A stretch of 64,000 nucleotides of DNA from Richelia sinica FACHB-800 (GCF_014698825.1 NZ_JACJTT010000002.1:1-64000); one strand, 5' to 3'. Numbered from the stretch's first letter, positions 8,762 through 18,114 are shown. Numbers and translations are program-made. Notes: a model not told the origin generated them from the sequence alone.

Positions 8762-11380
8762 ATGCGTACTACCTCCTACTCTCATACTCATCAAGAAAAA
8801 CCAGATATAAAACCTAACTATTCCCATGATTTTCTGTTTCAGATGATTGACAGTATCTCTGACCCCATTATTGTCAAAGATCGTCAACATCGATGGATAT
8901 TAGTAAACAAGGCTAGTTGTAAGTTAATTGGTTATAGTTCAGAAATATTAATTGGTAAATCAGACTATGATTTCTTTTCTCAAGGTGATGCAGATACTTT
9001 GAGAAGAGAAGATGAAGCTGTGTTTACTAGAGGTATTAGCCAAGAAAACTCTGTATATATTACCGATGCAAAGGGTGTTAAACACTTAATTTCCCGCAAA
9101 ACATCTTTATTTCAAGATGGTGTAGACAAAGAATTTTTAGTTATTACTATTCAAAAGATAATTGAGTCTCCATTAGTTCAACCCCAAACTCACACTAACT
9201 TATTACAACAAAGACAAGCAGAACTAGCTGAAAAAGCTGCTTTAGCGGCATTTCATGTGGAAATCAATCATGCTATTACTGAGGGTCATACATTACAGGT
9301 AACTCTGAAGCTGTGTACACAAGCAATGGTGAATTGTCTAGACGCTGCCTTTGCCAGAATCTGGACGCTGAACTCCGAAGAAAATGTCTTGGAATTACAA
9401 GCTAGTTCAGGAATTTATACCCATATTGATGGGCCCCATGGTCGAGTTCCTGTTGGTATGTTCAAAATCGGTCTAATTGCCCAAGAACGTCAACCTCACC
9501 TCACTAACCAAGTGCTGGAAGACCCAAGAGTAGGTGACAAAGAATGGGCAAAAAGAGAAGGTATGGTAGCTTTTGCTGGATATCCATTGATTTTGGAAGA
9601 CAATCTCATTGGTGTCATTGCCATGTTTTCTAAACAGCCATTGAGTGAATCAACTTTAGAAGCATTGAAATTAGCTGCTAATGAAATTGCTCTGGGGATT
9701 AAACGAGTCAAAACAGAACAAGCTTTAAAAGAGAGTGAAAGACAGTATCGTCAATTAGTAGAAACCTCTCAAGATATGATCTGGACATTAGATACCCAAG
9801 GCTGTTGGACTTTTGTTAATCCCGCAGTTAAAGATATTTATGGCTATAAACCAGAAGAAATAATAGGTCATCACTACAGTGAATTTGAACCACCAGAACA
9901 AACTCTGAAGAATTTAAAAATTTTCTCCCGTATCTTATCTCAAGAATCCGTTTTTCATTACGAAACAGTAATTATTTCTAAAGATGGTAGAAGAGTTAAT
10001 TTACTTTGTAATGCTAGTGTAGTTAAAGATGACGCTGGCAATATAGTTGGTGTAACTGGTACTGCTACTAATATCACTGAATTAAAGCAAGCAGAAGCTA
10101 CTGTATCTCGGAATAATGCGATTCTCACAGCCCAACAAGAAGCGTCCTTAGATGCAATTTTAATTATTGATGAAAATCGCCGTGTAGCATCATATAATAA
10201 TAATTTTTCTCAGTTGTGGAAATTGCCAGAAGAATTAATTAACAATGGAGATGATCATCAACTATTAGAATATGTTTTAAATCAATTGGCTCAACCCCAA
10301 GAATTTATATCCCAGGTGGAATATTTATATCAACATCCAGAGGAAAATAGTTTTGATGAAATATTGTTGAAGGATGGAAGAATTCTTGACCGCTATTCTG
10401 CACCTGTGATTGGGTCTGAGGGAGATTATTACGGCAGAATTTGGTATTTTCGAGATATTACAGGACGTAAACAAGCAGAAGTAGCTTTATTGGAGTCCAA
10501 ACAACAGCTAAAAAATCAAGCACAAGAATTAGAAGAAGCATTGTGTCAATTGCAGCGATCGCAAACACAATTAATTCATAATGAAAAAATGTCTAGCTTG
10601 GGTCAACTTGTAGCTGGGGTAGCCCATGAAATCAATAACCCCATCAACTTTATCAACGGCAATATAGAACCAGCAAGTGAATATACCCAAGATTTACTGT
10701 CTTTATTAGAACTGTATGAGCAAGAATATCCTCAACCAGTAGCACGCATTCAGGAACTGGCAGAAGATATCGATTTAGATTTTCTCAAAATAGACTTGCC
10801 AAGACTCCTAAGCTCTATGAAGGTAGGAGCAGATAGAATTAGGGAAATAGTCTTGTCTTTGCGGAGTTTTTCCCGCTTAGACGAAGCAGAAATGAAAGAT
10901 GTTGATATCCATCAAGGGCTTGATAGTACCTTGATGATTCTGCAAAATCGCCTTAAAGGTAGCGATCGCTATGCCAAAATAGAAGTCATCAAAGACTATG
11001 GTCAACTTCCCCCTGTGGAATGTTATCCTGGACAACTCAATCAAGTGTTTATGAACCTGTTAGCCAACGCTATTGACGCACTTGATGAAATCAGAACAAC
11101 AGAAAAAACTCCCACAATTAACATTCGCACTCAACTGGCTGACCATAATCAGGTCACAATTAGTATCGCCGATAATGGTATAGGTATCTCAGAAAAAATC
11201 AAGAAGCGCATTTTTGACCCCTTCTTCACTACCAAAAGTGTGGGTAAAGGCACAGGTATGGGTTTAGCCATTAGCCATCAAATCATTACAGAAAAGCATG
11301 GTGGGTCTTTGCAATGCGTGGCTAACCCCCAAAGAGGAACTGAGTTTATTATTAAAATTCCTATTAGTCAAGAGAGGTGA
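8762..11380 (+). CDS. Multi-sensor histidine kinase (PAS-GAF-PAS-PAS-HisKA-HATPase)
   Basis: An 872-residue soluble sensor kinase. Domain order: PAS at about 25-125 (MIDSISDPIIVKDRQHRWIL), GAF at about 170-320 (LEDPRVGDKEWAKREGMVAF), a second PAS at about 325-445 (YRQLVETSQDMIWTLDTQG) with a PAC-like end, a third PAS at about 455-575, a coiled-coil linker, then the kinase core. The phospho-acceptor is His622 in LVAGVAHEINNPINF, followed by the N box (NLLANAIDAL), the G1 box (DNGIGI) and GKGTGMGLAI. No transmembrane segment is visible, so it senses a cytosolic signal. No response regulator gene is adjacent, so it is an orphan kinase. The GAF lacks an obvious chromophore-Cys pattern that I can assign. 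Confidence 0.93.
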   Translation: MRTTSYSHTHQEKPDIKPNYSHDFLFQMIDSISDPIIVKDRQHRWILVNKASCKLIGYSSEILIGKSDYDFFSQGDADTLRREDEAVFTRGISQENSVYITDAKGVKHLISRKTSLFQDGVDKEFLVITIQKIIESPLVQPQTHTNLLQQRQAELAEKAALAAFHVEINHAITEGHTLQVTLKLCTQAMVNCLDAAFARIWTLNSEENVLELQASSGIYTHIDGPHGRVPVGMFKIGLIAQERQPHLTNQVLEDPRVGDKEWAKREGMVAFAGYPLILEDNLIGVIAMFSKQPLSESTLEALKLAANEIALGIKRVKTEQALKESERQYRQLVETSQDMIWTLDTQGCWTFVNPAVKDIYGYKPEEIIGHHYSEFEPPEQTLKNLKIFSRILSQESVFHYETVIISKDGRRVNLLCNASVVKDDAGNIVGVTGTATNITELKQAEATVSRNNAILTAQQEASLDAILIIDENRRVASYNNNFSQLWKLPEELINNGDDHQLLEYVLNQLAQPQEFISQVEYLYQHPEENSFDEILLKDGRILDRYSAPVIGSEGDYYGRIWYFRDITGRKQAEVALLESKQQLKNQAQELEEALCQLQRSQTQLIHNEKMSSLGQLVAGVAHEINNPINFINGNIEPASEYTQDLLSLLELYEQEYPQPVARIQELAEDIDLDFLKIDLPRLLSSMKVGADRIREIVLSLRSFSRLDEAEMKDVDIHQGLDSTLMILQNRLKGSDRYAKIEVIKDYGQLPPVECYPGQLNQVFMNLLANAIDALDEIRTTEKTPTINIRTQLADHNQVTISIADNGIGISEKIKKRIFDPFFTTKSVGKGTGMGLAISHQIITEKHGGSLQCVANPQRGTEFIIKIPISQER

Positions 11381-11391
11381 AAGAAGGAGTT

Positions 11392-11492
11392 CAGGAGTTC
11401 AGAAGTTCAGAAGTTCAGAAGTTCAGAAGTTCAGGAGTTGCAGAAGTTCAGGAGTATGCCTAGGCACGCTGCGCGAACAGGAATTACAGGAG
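11392..11492. repeat. 8-bp tandem repeat plus GCTGCGCGAACAGGA repeat unit
   Basis: Just after the kinase stop there are eight near-identical octamers (cagaagtt / caggagtt) in a row, one carrying an extra base, from 11392 to about 11456, followed by atgcctaggcacgctgcgcgaacagga. The latter matches, in reverse complement, the units clustered at 46229-46560 and the one at 54743, so this is one copy of a dispersed family linked to short tandem repeats. Confidence 0.75.
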
Positions 11493-11543
11493 TTCAGAAC
11501 TTTTCTTTTCTGAAACAACCACACCCTCAAGCATATACCCTAA

Positions 11544-12620
11544 TTAACGTACGGTTTCCCGTATTGCTTCTGCATTAATGGGTCTAATTAGGTAAATTTT
11601 CAACATATACCAGATAACCTTCATCAGTAAAGGAATTCTCTGGAAAAACTTGGTAATTCCCGACTTGTTACTATCCTTGAGTGCAGTTAATTGCTGATTA
11701 GTGATAGCACATTGTTCTAAATACCAAAAAAAGTAGGGATGACTGGTATTTAAGATGACAGGGAATGCTCTAGCGGAGGTTTTGTTGGTTTCCTCAATGA
11801 CTTGGTTATTGTATTTGCGGGGATGAATGCCAATCATTTCATAGAAATTAGCCCGCTCAAAAACTGTGATGGTGTGGGTAACGAAGACCGTTAGCAGGAA
11901 AAAGCGAATCCACAGCCTTGCTCGCCAATTGTTCCATAGCTGGGGTTGCGATCGCAATAGTGCCTTAAAAAAGTCTCCATGTCTATTTTCATCCTGACAC
12001 CAGTTTTCAAATTTCCGAAACAAAGGATAAAACTGGAACTCTGGATTTTTGGCAATATGCTTGTACACCAAAATGTAACGCCAGTAACCGATTTTTTCTG
12101 ACAGATACACGGTGTAAATAATCCAAGATGGTGGAAAAAATGTATAGGTACGATGTTTAGTTAAGTAACTTAAGTCCAGAGAAAGGTTAAAGTCAGCCAT
12201 TGACTTATTCAAAAACCCCGCATGACGCGCTTCATCCCGCGCTAAATAATCAAATGCTTCTGACAATAGGGGTTGTTTTTCCTTCAGCCGACGAGATAAT
12301 TCTTTAAACAGTAAAAACCCAGAAAACTCCGAAGTACAAGAACGTTCTAAAAAGTCTATAAAGGCTAAACGCTTCTCACCCTGAATATGATCCCAATTTT
12401 GCTTAAATTCCTCATCACGGACAAAATGGTGGCGGTTGTAGTCAGCCTTGAGTTCATCTATCACAGCCCTTAATTCAGTCTCATAGGCGGAAATATCCAT
12501 TTTCGCCAAAGCATCAAAGTCAGTAGTATAAAATCGTGGCGTTAGTAATGTTTCTTGAACAGGGGCTTTGACACCAGGCTTGAGTAATTCAACTTGGGGG
12601 TTATCCAGAGACCGAACCAT
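11544..12620 (-). CDS. acsF: Mg-protoporphyrin IX monomethyl ester oxidative cyclase
   Basis: A 358-residue diiron monooxygenase that forms ring E of chlorophyll from Mg-protoporphyrin monomethyl ester using O2. The ferritin-like metal motifs are visible as DEARHAGF and CQDENRHGDF, with a Glu in ERSCTSEFSGF. The N-terminus ETLLTPRFYTTDFDALAKMD is characteristic of cyanobacterial and plant AcsF/ChlE. Many cyanobacteria have two copies (ChlA-I aerobic, ChlA-II low oxygen). The neighbours, divergent heme oxygenase and hemN, match the known low-oxygen set, so this is probably the ChlA-II form (inference). The start is the ATG at 12620. No chlR (MarR) regulator gene lies in the window. Confidence 0.95.
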   Translation of the reverse strand: MVRSLDNPQVELLKPGVKAPVQETLLTPRFYTTDFDALAKMDISAYETELRAVIDELKADYNRHHFVRDEEFKQNWDHIQGEKRLAFIDFLERSCTSEFSGFLLFKELSRRLKEKQPLLSEAFDYLARDEARHAGFLNKSMADFNLSLDLSYLTKHRTYTFFPPSWIIYTVYLSEKIGYWRYILVYKHIAKNPEFQFYPLFRKFENWCQDENRHGDFFKALLRSQPQLWNNWRARLWIRFFLLTVFVTHTITVFERANFYEMIGIHPRKYNNQVIEETNKTSARAFPVILNTSHPYFFWYLEQCAITNQQLTALKDSNKSGITKFFQRIPLLMKVIWYMLKIYLIRPINAEAIRETVR

Positions 12621-13103
12621 GATGCTCCTTTTGCTGTTTTATGCCTTAAAAGTTATATAAGCATGAATAGTTATTACTAAGCATCAGTTAAATTATTGAA
12701 AATAAATTGTGCGAAATTACCTGATGTTTTGTCTCTACCTCACAGTTAAAATGCCTATAGCGGTTATCAATTATTTTGGCAAAGCATAAAGAAATATTAA
12801 TACCTTTATAGATATACGAATATTAATAGTTAAATATTTTTGGGAGCAATCAAAATAGCCAGGATCTGCGTTTACAGTAGAATTTACTAACTCCATAAGT
12901 GCAAAGACTCCATAGCCCTACAATATTCATATTTTCATGGAAAAATTGCTACTTTGCGAGTTGATAATTCTCAGACCAAAATACTCTCCCTCTCATTCTC
13001 AGCAGCAATAATTACTCAGAAAAATCATCAGACATTGACTGTGAGCAAAAATGTGGTGAAGTCACAGTCTCAAGTCCTTGCGTGTGAATAGGAAGGAAAT
13101 TAC
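12621..13103. promoter_or_regulatory. Divergent promoter region of acsF and heme oxygenase genes
   Basis: This 483-bp AT-rich gap must carry both promoters of the divergent acsF and heme oxygenase genes. The heme oxygenase ribosome site GGAAGGAAA is at about 13091-13099. I could not assign a specific operator. A shared low-oxygen activator site would be expected here if the cluster is controlled as in other cyanobacteria (inference). Confidence 0.45.
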
Positions 13104-13820
13104 ATGGGTAACAATTTAGCCATAAAACTGCGTTCTGGTACTCAACAAGCCCATACCAATGCAGAAAATGTTGGCTTTATGAAATGTTTTCTCAAGGGTG
13201 TTGTCACTAGAGAATGCTTTGCCAAATTCCTCAGTAATTTATATTTCGTCTATAGCGAATTAGAAGCAGGAATTGAGCAACACAAACAACATCCCGTCTT
13301 GAGTGTCATTTATTTCCCGGAACTAAAACGCCAAGCTGCCCTAGAAAAAGATATGGTGTTTTATTATGGAAATGAATGGCGCAATAAAATCAGTCCATCT
13401 CCTGCGGCTCAAACTTATGTTACTCGGTTGCGTCAACTTTCTACCCATGAGCCATCTTTCTTATTAGGTCATGCTTACACTCGTTATATGGGAGACCTTT
13501 CTGGTGGACAAATGTTGCAAAAAATTGCTCAGTCAACTTTGCAACTATCTGGCTATGAAGGTACTTCATTTTACAATTTTGAGCTGATTCCTGACAAGAA
13601 GGCATTTAAAGATAAGTATCGTTTAGCCTTAGATGCAGTTCCTATCGATGATAAAGGTGTTGATAGAATTGTTGCTGAAGCTAACTATGCTTTTTCTTTA
13701 AATATGCAGATGGTCAAAGATTTAGAAAGCTTCGTAATTGCTGCTATTGGAGAAGCTAGATATCGGGAAATTACCAATCACCATAATCCTGGAAGTACGG
13801 AATTTAGTGCAGCACATTAA
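13104..13820 (+). CDS. ho: Heme oxygenase (biliverdin-producing)
   Basis: A 238-residue heme oxygenase that opens heme to biliverdin IX-alpha, CO and Fe2+, using ferredoxin as donor; biliverdin feeds phycobilin synthesis. The proximal heme-ligand His lies in GTQQAHTNAENVGFMKCFL and the distal-helix signature is YTRYMGDLSGGQMLQKIAQ. The length matches cyanobacterial HO-1/HO-2. It has a good ribosome site (GGAAGGAAA) before the ATG at 13104. Its position opposite acsF and upstream of hemN argues for the low-oxygen HO-2 paralogue rather than the housekeeping HO-1 (inference). Confidence 0.95.
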   Translation: MGNNLAIKLRSGTQQAHTNAENVGFMKCFLKGVVTRECFAKFLSNLYFVYSELEAGIEQHKQHPVLSVIYFPELKRQAALEKDMVFYYGNEWRNKISPSPAAQTYVTRLRQLSTHEPSFLLGHAYTRYMGDLSGGQMLQKIAQSTLQLSGYEGTSFYNFELIPDKKAFKDKYRLALDAVPIDDKGVDRIVAEANYAFSLNMQMVKDLESFVIAAIGEARYREITNHHNPGSTEFSAAH

Positions 13821-13900
13821 CCCATGATCACCGTTAATCCTCCGGGATTTTCATATTAGCTCCAAGCTATCTTTCCTACAGCCCAATGAATTTATGTAGC

Positions 13901-13917
13901 CGTGAATTCTATTCACG
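13901..13917. promoter_or_regulatory. Perfect inverted repeat CGTGAAT-TCT-ATTCACG
   Basis: Seven-base perfect arms with a 3-base spacer lie in the 335-bp gap between the heme oxygenase and hemN genes. There is no T-tract, so it is not an intrinsic terminator. It could be an operator for a dimeric regulator of hemN, but it sits about 240 bp upstream of that start (inference, weak). The rest of the gap shows no gene; a 68-codon minus frame at 13909-14115 looks spurious. Confidence 0.3.
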
Positions 13918-14155
13918 ATAGTTACTTATAGTATTTTTAATCCCAACTGGGTTTCTTTGCGTAAGTCCTAGATATTGGGTGGCATTAAACAACAAAAACA
14001 TACGCATTTGTTTAGACTCAGGCATACAAATATTGAGCCAAGGGAAAATTGAAATTAGCAATAGGTTTAAACCAAAAATTATCCTAATTGACAATTTAAC
14101 CCTCAGAATTGGCACAAAATCTAGGCCGTAAACTCACAGTTATTCGGAGGTTTTG

Positions 14156-15538
14156 ATGGTTTTTCTTTTACCTGGTGTAAAGTTTGATTTGGATCTAATT
14201 CAAAAGTATGATACTCGCGCACCGAGATACACCAGCTATCCACCTGCTACGGAATTAAGTGAAGTATTCACAGCACAAGACTTTGAAATAGCCATCAGCA
14301 CCTCTAATCAACGTCAAACGCCTTTATCTTTATATTTCCACATTCCCTTCTGTCAAAGTTCCTGCTATTTTTGTGGCTGTAATACGGTCATTACCAGTAA
14401 TAAAAATCTGGCTAAACCGTATTTAGAAAATATAGCCAAAGAAATCACAAATACTTCCCATTTAATTGATACCAGTAGAAAGGTACTGCAAATACATTGG
14501 GGTGGGGGAACACCCAATTACCTCGACCAACATCAAGTGGAATTTTTGTGGAACAAAATCAATCAACAGTTTAAGATTGATGCTCACGCAGAAGTATCCA
14601 TTGAAATTAACCCCCGCTATGTAGATAGAAATTATATCCGGTTCCTCAGAGAAATTGGATTTAACCGCATTAGTTTTGGTATTCAAGACTTTCACCCCCA
14701 AGTACAACAAGCGGTGAACCGAATTCAACCAGAAGCGATGTTATTTGATGCGATGGGTTGGATTAAAGAAGCGAATTTTGATAGTGTGAACGTAGATTTA
14801 ATTTATGGTTTACCTTATCAAAATCGTCATACCTTCCGGGAAACTTTACGCAAAACTATGGCACTAGACCCAGACCGGATAGTAGTGTTTAATTTTGCTT
14901 ATGTTCCTTGGATGAAACCTATCCAGAAAAAAATTCCTCAAGAAGCCCTACCACCAGCACAGGAAAAGTTAGATATTTTGAAAATGACCATTGAGGAGTT
15001 GACTGGTAACGAATATTTGTTTATTGGTATGGATCATTTTGCCAAAAACAATGACGAACTAGCGATCGCTCAACGTAATGGTACACTAAAACGTAACTTC
15101 CAAGGCTATACCACCCATGCCGAAACAGAACTTTTTGGCTTTGGTTCAACAGCCATTAGTATGCTAGAAGATGCCTATGCCCAAAATCACAAGGGCTTAA
15201 AGGACTATTATAAAGCCATCGCCGCAGGTGTCATCCCCACAAGCAAAGGCATCAAACTTACCCAGAACGATATCATCAGAAGAGATGTGATTATGTCCAT
15301 TATGTCTCACTTCCAGCTACATAAGTCAGACATAGAACGAAAATATCACATTGATTTTGACCAATATTTTGCCCAGGAATTACAGGAGTTAAAACCCCTA
15401 GAAGATGATGGACTAGTCAATATTTCACCGCAGGAAATTCAAATTACAGATACGGGTAGATTGTTGGTGAGAAATATTGCTGTTGTCTTCGATACCCATA
15501 CGAGAAACAGGGCCGCAAAGTTTTCTCGTGCTATTTAA
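14156..15538 (+). CDS. hemN: Oxygen-independent coproporphyrinogen III oxidase (radical SAM)
   Basis: A 460-residue radical SAM enzyme that decarboxylates coproporphyrinogen III to protoporphyrinogen IX without O2. The N-terminal YDTRAPRYTSYPPA and the cluster motif FHIPFCQSSCYFCGC (C-x3-C-x2-C plus the extra Cys of true HemN) are diagnostic. The SAM-binding HWGGGTPNYL, EINPRYVD and NRISFGIQDF segments follow, with the HemN-specific C-terminal domain after about residue 350. CGGAGG at 14145-14150 gives 5-base spacing to the ATG at 14156, preferred over the TTG at 14153. With the heme oxygenase upstream it forms the anaerobic/low-oxygen tetrapyrrole set. Confidence 0.96.
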   Translation: MVFLLPGVKFDLDLIQKYDTRAPRYTSYPPATELSEVFTAQDFEIAISTSNQRQTPLSLYFHIPFCQSSCYFCGCNTVITSNKNLAKPYLENIAKEITNTSHLIDTSRKVLQIHWGGGTPNYLDQHQVEFLWNKINQQFKIDAHAEVSIEINPRYVDRNYIRFLREIGFNRISFGIQDFHPQVQQAVNRIQPEAMLFDAMGWIKEANFDSVNVDLIYGLPYQNRHTFRETLRKTMALDPDRIVVFNFAYVPWMKPIQKKIPQEALPPAQEKLDILKMTIEELTGNEYLFIGMDHFAKNNDELAIAQRNGTLKRNFQGYTTHAETELFGFGSTAISMLEDAYAQNHKGLKDYYKAIAAGVIPTSKGIKLTQNDIIRRDVIMSIMSHFQLHKSDIERKYHIDFDQYFAQELQELKPLEDDGLVNISPQEIQITDTGRLLVRNIAVVFDTHTRNRAAKFSRAI

Positions 15539-15540
15539 TT

Positions 15541-15611
15541 ATTGGTAATGGGTAATAGGTAAGAGGTAATAGTTTTCCGACAATTACCAATTACCAACCA
15601 CCAATTACCTG
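15541..15611. repeat. GGTAATGGGTAAT / ATTACCAATTACC degenerate heptamer repeat
   Basis: Strings of TAATAGG-like heptamers are followed by the complementary ATTACCA units, so the segment can fold back on itself. A similar string lies at about 22316-22362. It abuts the TATAGC-type element that starts at 15612. Confidence 0.5.
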
Positions 15612-15773
15612 TATTTAGCAGGTGATAGGTGATAGGTGACAGGTGACAGGTGACAGGTGACAGGTGACAGGTGACAGGTGACAGGTGACAGATGATAGGT
15701 GATAGTGCTAAAAGTCTTTGGGTGTCTTCGTATTAGTTGTAGTGAGTATCTTAACTGCCTTGTCTACAGCTAT
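15612..15773 (+). repeat. TATAGC-type dispersed element, copy A, with a 12-unit heptamer array
   Basis: The left end (tttagc) leads into twelve 7-bp units at 15620-15703: two AGGTGAT, eight AGGTGAC, then AGATGAT and AGGTGAT. The core follows (agtgctaaaagtctttgg ... cttaactgcc ... tgtctacagctat). The same core occurs at 17207-17290 (reverse), 18522-18620 (reverse) and 28256-28329 (direct) with one, three and zero heptamers. This fits a dispersed non-coding element in which the heptamer expands. Confidence 0.85.
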
Positions 15774-15970
15774 GCTTATACAGAAATCTAGCTTGTTCAA
15801 AAAGTTAATTGAAAAAGTCTACAACTGGTACTAAAGCAAAAGTTTAATTTTTAGATTTTAATTAATTTATCCATCTTTTGGTTGACATATTTACTTCATT
15901 TGATAGAAAAATATCTGCTCATGCCTTGATAAATTTGATACGTATTCCGAATCAAATTATTGAGGCGGTT

Positions 15971-16249
15971 ATGAATATTATTGCATGGATTATCTTAGGG
16001 CTAATAGCTGGTGCGATCGCTAAAGCTATTTATCCAGGTTATCAAGGTGGTGGTATTGTCGCTACCATGATTTTAGGTATTGTTGGTGCTTTTATTGGCG
16101 GTACTTTATTTACCCTGCTGCGAACAGGAACATTACAAATTACTTCTGCGGGTGCTGGTTTAAGTATTCCCGGTTTAATTGTGGCAATTATCGGCTCAGT
16201 TATTGCTATTTACCTATGGGGATTATTGCAGAGAAGGAGTCGGGCTTAA
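15971..16249 (+). CDS. GlsB/YeaQ/YmgE-family stress membrane protein
   Basis: A 92-residue, very hydrophobic protein with three membrane helices. The opening MNIIAWIILGLIAGAIAKAI, the central GGGIVATMILGIVGAFIGG and the last helix ending in LWGLLQRR are the standard pattern of this small inner-membrane family, often stress-induced. The ATG at 15971 is chosen because the family starts with this helix; an upstream TTG at 15878 would add 31 non-conserved residues. It stands between repeat element A and the manganese catalase gene, which may share its stress context (inference). Confidence 0.85.
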   Translation: MNIIAWIILGLIAGAIAKAIYPGYQGGGIVATMILGIVGAFIGGTLFTLLRTGTLQITSAGAGLSIPGLIVAIIGSVIAIYLWGLLQRRSRA

Positions 16250-16306
16250 CTCTAGAAAATAGTAACAAACTTGCTGAAAAATTGTCAAAAATTAATTCTA
16301 TAAACT

Positions 16307-17008
16307 ATGTTTTTTCACAAAAAAGAACCAATTCACGCTGTTAAAGTACAAGAAACTAACCCCCGTTTTGCTCAACTCCTACTAGAGCAATTTGGCGGTG
16401 CTACAGGAGAATTAACAGCAGCATTACAATATTGGGTGCAATCTTTTCATGTAGAAAATCCTGGTATTCGCGATATGCTTCAAGATATTGCGATTGAAGA
16501 ATTTGGGCATTTAGAGATGGTGGGTCAACTCATCGAAGCCCATACAAAAAATACCGACCAAACGGCAGCTTATCAAAGCACTCTCTTTGCTATTCGTGGA
16601 ATTGGCCCCCATTTTGTGGATAGTCAAGGTAGTGCTTGGACTGCAAATTATTTAAACGAAGGTGGCGATGTTGTTCGTGATTTACGCGCAAATATAGCCG
16701 CAGAAGGTGGTGCGCGTCAAACCTATGAACAATTGATTAAACTAGCTACAGATGAGGGAACTAAACAAACATTAGTTCATCTTTTAACAAGGGAAGTTTC
16801 TCATACCCAGATGTTTATGAAAGCCCTTGATTCACTGGGTAAGTTGACCGACCCAATTTTTGGCAATATTCAACCTGATGAAACTGTAGCTCTCTACTAC
16901 AATTTATCAACTAATGGTGATAAAGAGGAGCGCGGCCCGTGGAATTCTGAACCAACTTTTCAATATGTTGCTAATCCTTTAGAACAAGTAATGAGTGGTA
17001 ATTCATAA
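16307..17008 (+). CDS. Manganese catalase family protein
   Basis: A 233-residue ferritin-fold dimanganese catalase that disproportionates H2O2 without heme. The carboxylate and histidine ligands can be placed: Glu in GATGELTAALQYWVQSF, Glu and His in IAIEEFGHLEMVGQLIEAH, Glu in NIAAEGGARQTYEQ, and His in REVSHTQMFMKAL. It lacks the long C-terminal lid of some family members. Its transcript probably ends at the hairpin at 17144-17190. Such catalases contribute to peroxide defence in Nostoc-type cyanobacteria (family knowledge). Confidence 0.93.
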   Translation: MFFHKKEPIHAVKVQETNPRFAQLLLEQFGGATGELTAALQYWVQSFHVENPGIRDMLQDIAIEEFGHLEMVGQLIEAHTKNTDQTAAYQSTLFAIRGIGPHFVDSQGSAWTANYLNEGGDVVRDLRANIAAEGGARQTYEQLIKLATDEGTKQTLVHLLTREVSHTQMFMKALDSLGKLTDPIFGNIQPDETVALYYNLSTNGDKEERGPWNSEPTFQYVANPLEQVMSGNS

Positions 17009-17143
17009 TTCTGGTTAAGAGTATATGTTCAGTCAGGTAAGTTATGACTATGCAAGTATTTGCAACTGAGCAGAACTGCAAATTAGCTGTAACAGCTTAT
17101 ATTTATCGGTGTGTTAAGCGTTGCTATATTGCACCCTACTAAT

Positions 17144-17190
17144 AAAGTCTATTTAGTGGTTGGAAAGATAACTAATAAATAGACTTTTTT
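17144..17190 (+). terminator. Intrinsic terminator after the manganese catalase gene
   Basis: A 12-base perfect stem, AAAGTCTATTTA and TAAATAGACTTT, is followed by a run of T at 17185-17190. It lies 136 bp after the catalase stop and reads on the plus strand. Confidence 0.75.
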
Positions 17191-17206
17191 GTTTTTCTTT
17201 TAGAGT

Positions 17207-17290
17207 TATAGCAATAGACAGAGTGTTTAGGACATTAACTAACACTAAAACTTAGATAGCTAAAGGCTTTTAGAACTGTCACCTGCTATA
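17207..17290 (-). repeat. TATAGC-type dispersed element, copy B
   Basis: Read on the minus strand it runs tatagcaggtgacag, ctaaaagcctttagc, ttttagtgttagttaatgtc and ends gtctattgctata. It carries a single AGGTGAC heptamer and has seven-base inverted ends (TATAGCA / TGCTATA). It stands immediately after the catalase terminator and 40 bp before the DUF3891 gene. Confidence 0.85.
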
Positions 17291-17329
17291 TCAAGCCATT
17301 ATCCACATATAAATACTTTTAAATACTTT

Positions 17330-18058
17330 ATGATTGTTAACGCAACAACAGATGGTTGGGAAATCATTTATCACCGCGCTCATGCTTTATTAGCTGCTCA
17401 ATTAGCAGGACAATGGCAGCGTAAAAATGCACCTGTGAGATTATATGAAACTTTAGCCGCTATTTCTCATCACGATGATTTAGAAAAAGAGTGGGAGCAA
17501 GATCATCTCACTCCAGCAGGTACACCAAGGGACTTTACTTTAATTACAGATATTGATGTCCCAATGATGGCCCAATTAGCGAATAATGCTCGTTATCGGG
17601 GCAGATGGGTGGCACTATTAATCTCTAAACATATTAGTCGTCTCAATGAACCACAAAGGGGCAAATTAGCTGAATTAGATGAATTTTTAGATGTACAAAT
17701 AGAAAATCAGCAACGTTGGCAAAAAGAATTAGGAATAGAACGAGAGGATGTTGATGCAGCTTATGCTTTTATGCAATGGTGCGATCGCTTGTCTCTGATT
17801 CTGTGTCAACAACAACTACCCGCTGATGAGAGATGGTTAGAAATTAGCCAAGGCCCCGATGGTAGACAATATAGCATCATGCAGCGTCAGGATCGTCTAA
17901 TCAATGTCCAACCCTGGCCTTTTGAAAATCATCAATTTACAGTTAATGTCGAAGCCTGTAACTTAACCCAAGTTCAATTTCACGACTGTCAAGAACTCTC
18001 TCAAGCACTCCAGCAAGCTGATATCAAGGTGCTGGAATGGACTTTTGCAGAGAATTAA
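17330..18058 (+). CDS. DUF3891-family protein
   Basis: A 242-residue soluble protein with the family N-terminus (GWEIIYHRAHALLAAQLAGQW), a paired-His element AAISHHDDLEKEW, and a later MQWCDRLSLILCQQQLP segment. The conserved His/Asp arrangement resembles an all-alpha metal-dependent fold of the HD type, but no activity is established for the family. The start is the ATG at 17330. It is a single gene between repeat element B and the small RNA candidate. Confidence 0.8.
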   Translation: MIVNATTDGWEIIYHRAHALLAAQLAGQWQRKNAPVRLYETLAAISHHDDLEKEWEQDHLTPAGTPRDFTLITDIDVPMMAQLANNARYRGRWVALLISKHISRLNEPQRGKLAELDEFLDVQIENQQRWQKELGIEREDVDAAYAFMQWCDRLSLILCQQQLPADERWLEISQGPDGRQYSIMQRQDRLINVQPWPFENHQFTVNVEACNLTQVQFHDCQELSQALQQADIKVLEWTFAEN

Positions 18059-18085
18059 TCTGTTTTTGTCGAAAGTTACAGGCTG

Positions 18086-18114
18086 TTGACAAATTGTAAA
18101 GGAGTTGTTAGACT
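18086..18114 (+). promoter_or_regulatory. Sigma-70-type promoter for the 18.1-kb small RNA
   Basis: TTGACA at 18086-18091 is separated by exactly 17 bases from TAGACT at 18109-18114, a near-consensus -35/-10 pair. Transcription would begin at about 18121. No open reading frame follows before the terminator at 18338-18362. Confidence 0.65.

Noticed and set aside
13909-14115. 68-codon minus-strand frame between the heme oxygenase and hemN genes
   Set aside because: No ribosome site and no recognisable protein features; overlaps a palindrome and the hemN promoter region.
15620-15703. Regular direct repeats resembling a CRISPR array
   Set aside because: Units are 7 bp and contiguous with no spacers; this is a short tandem repeat inside a dispersed element.
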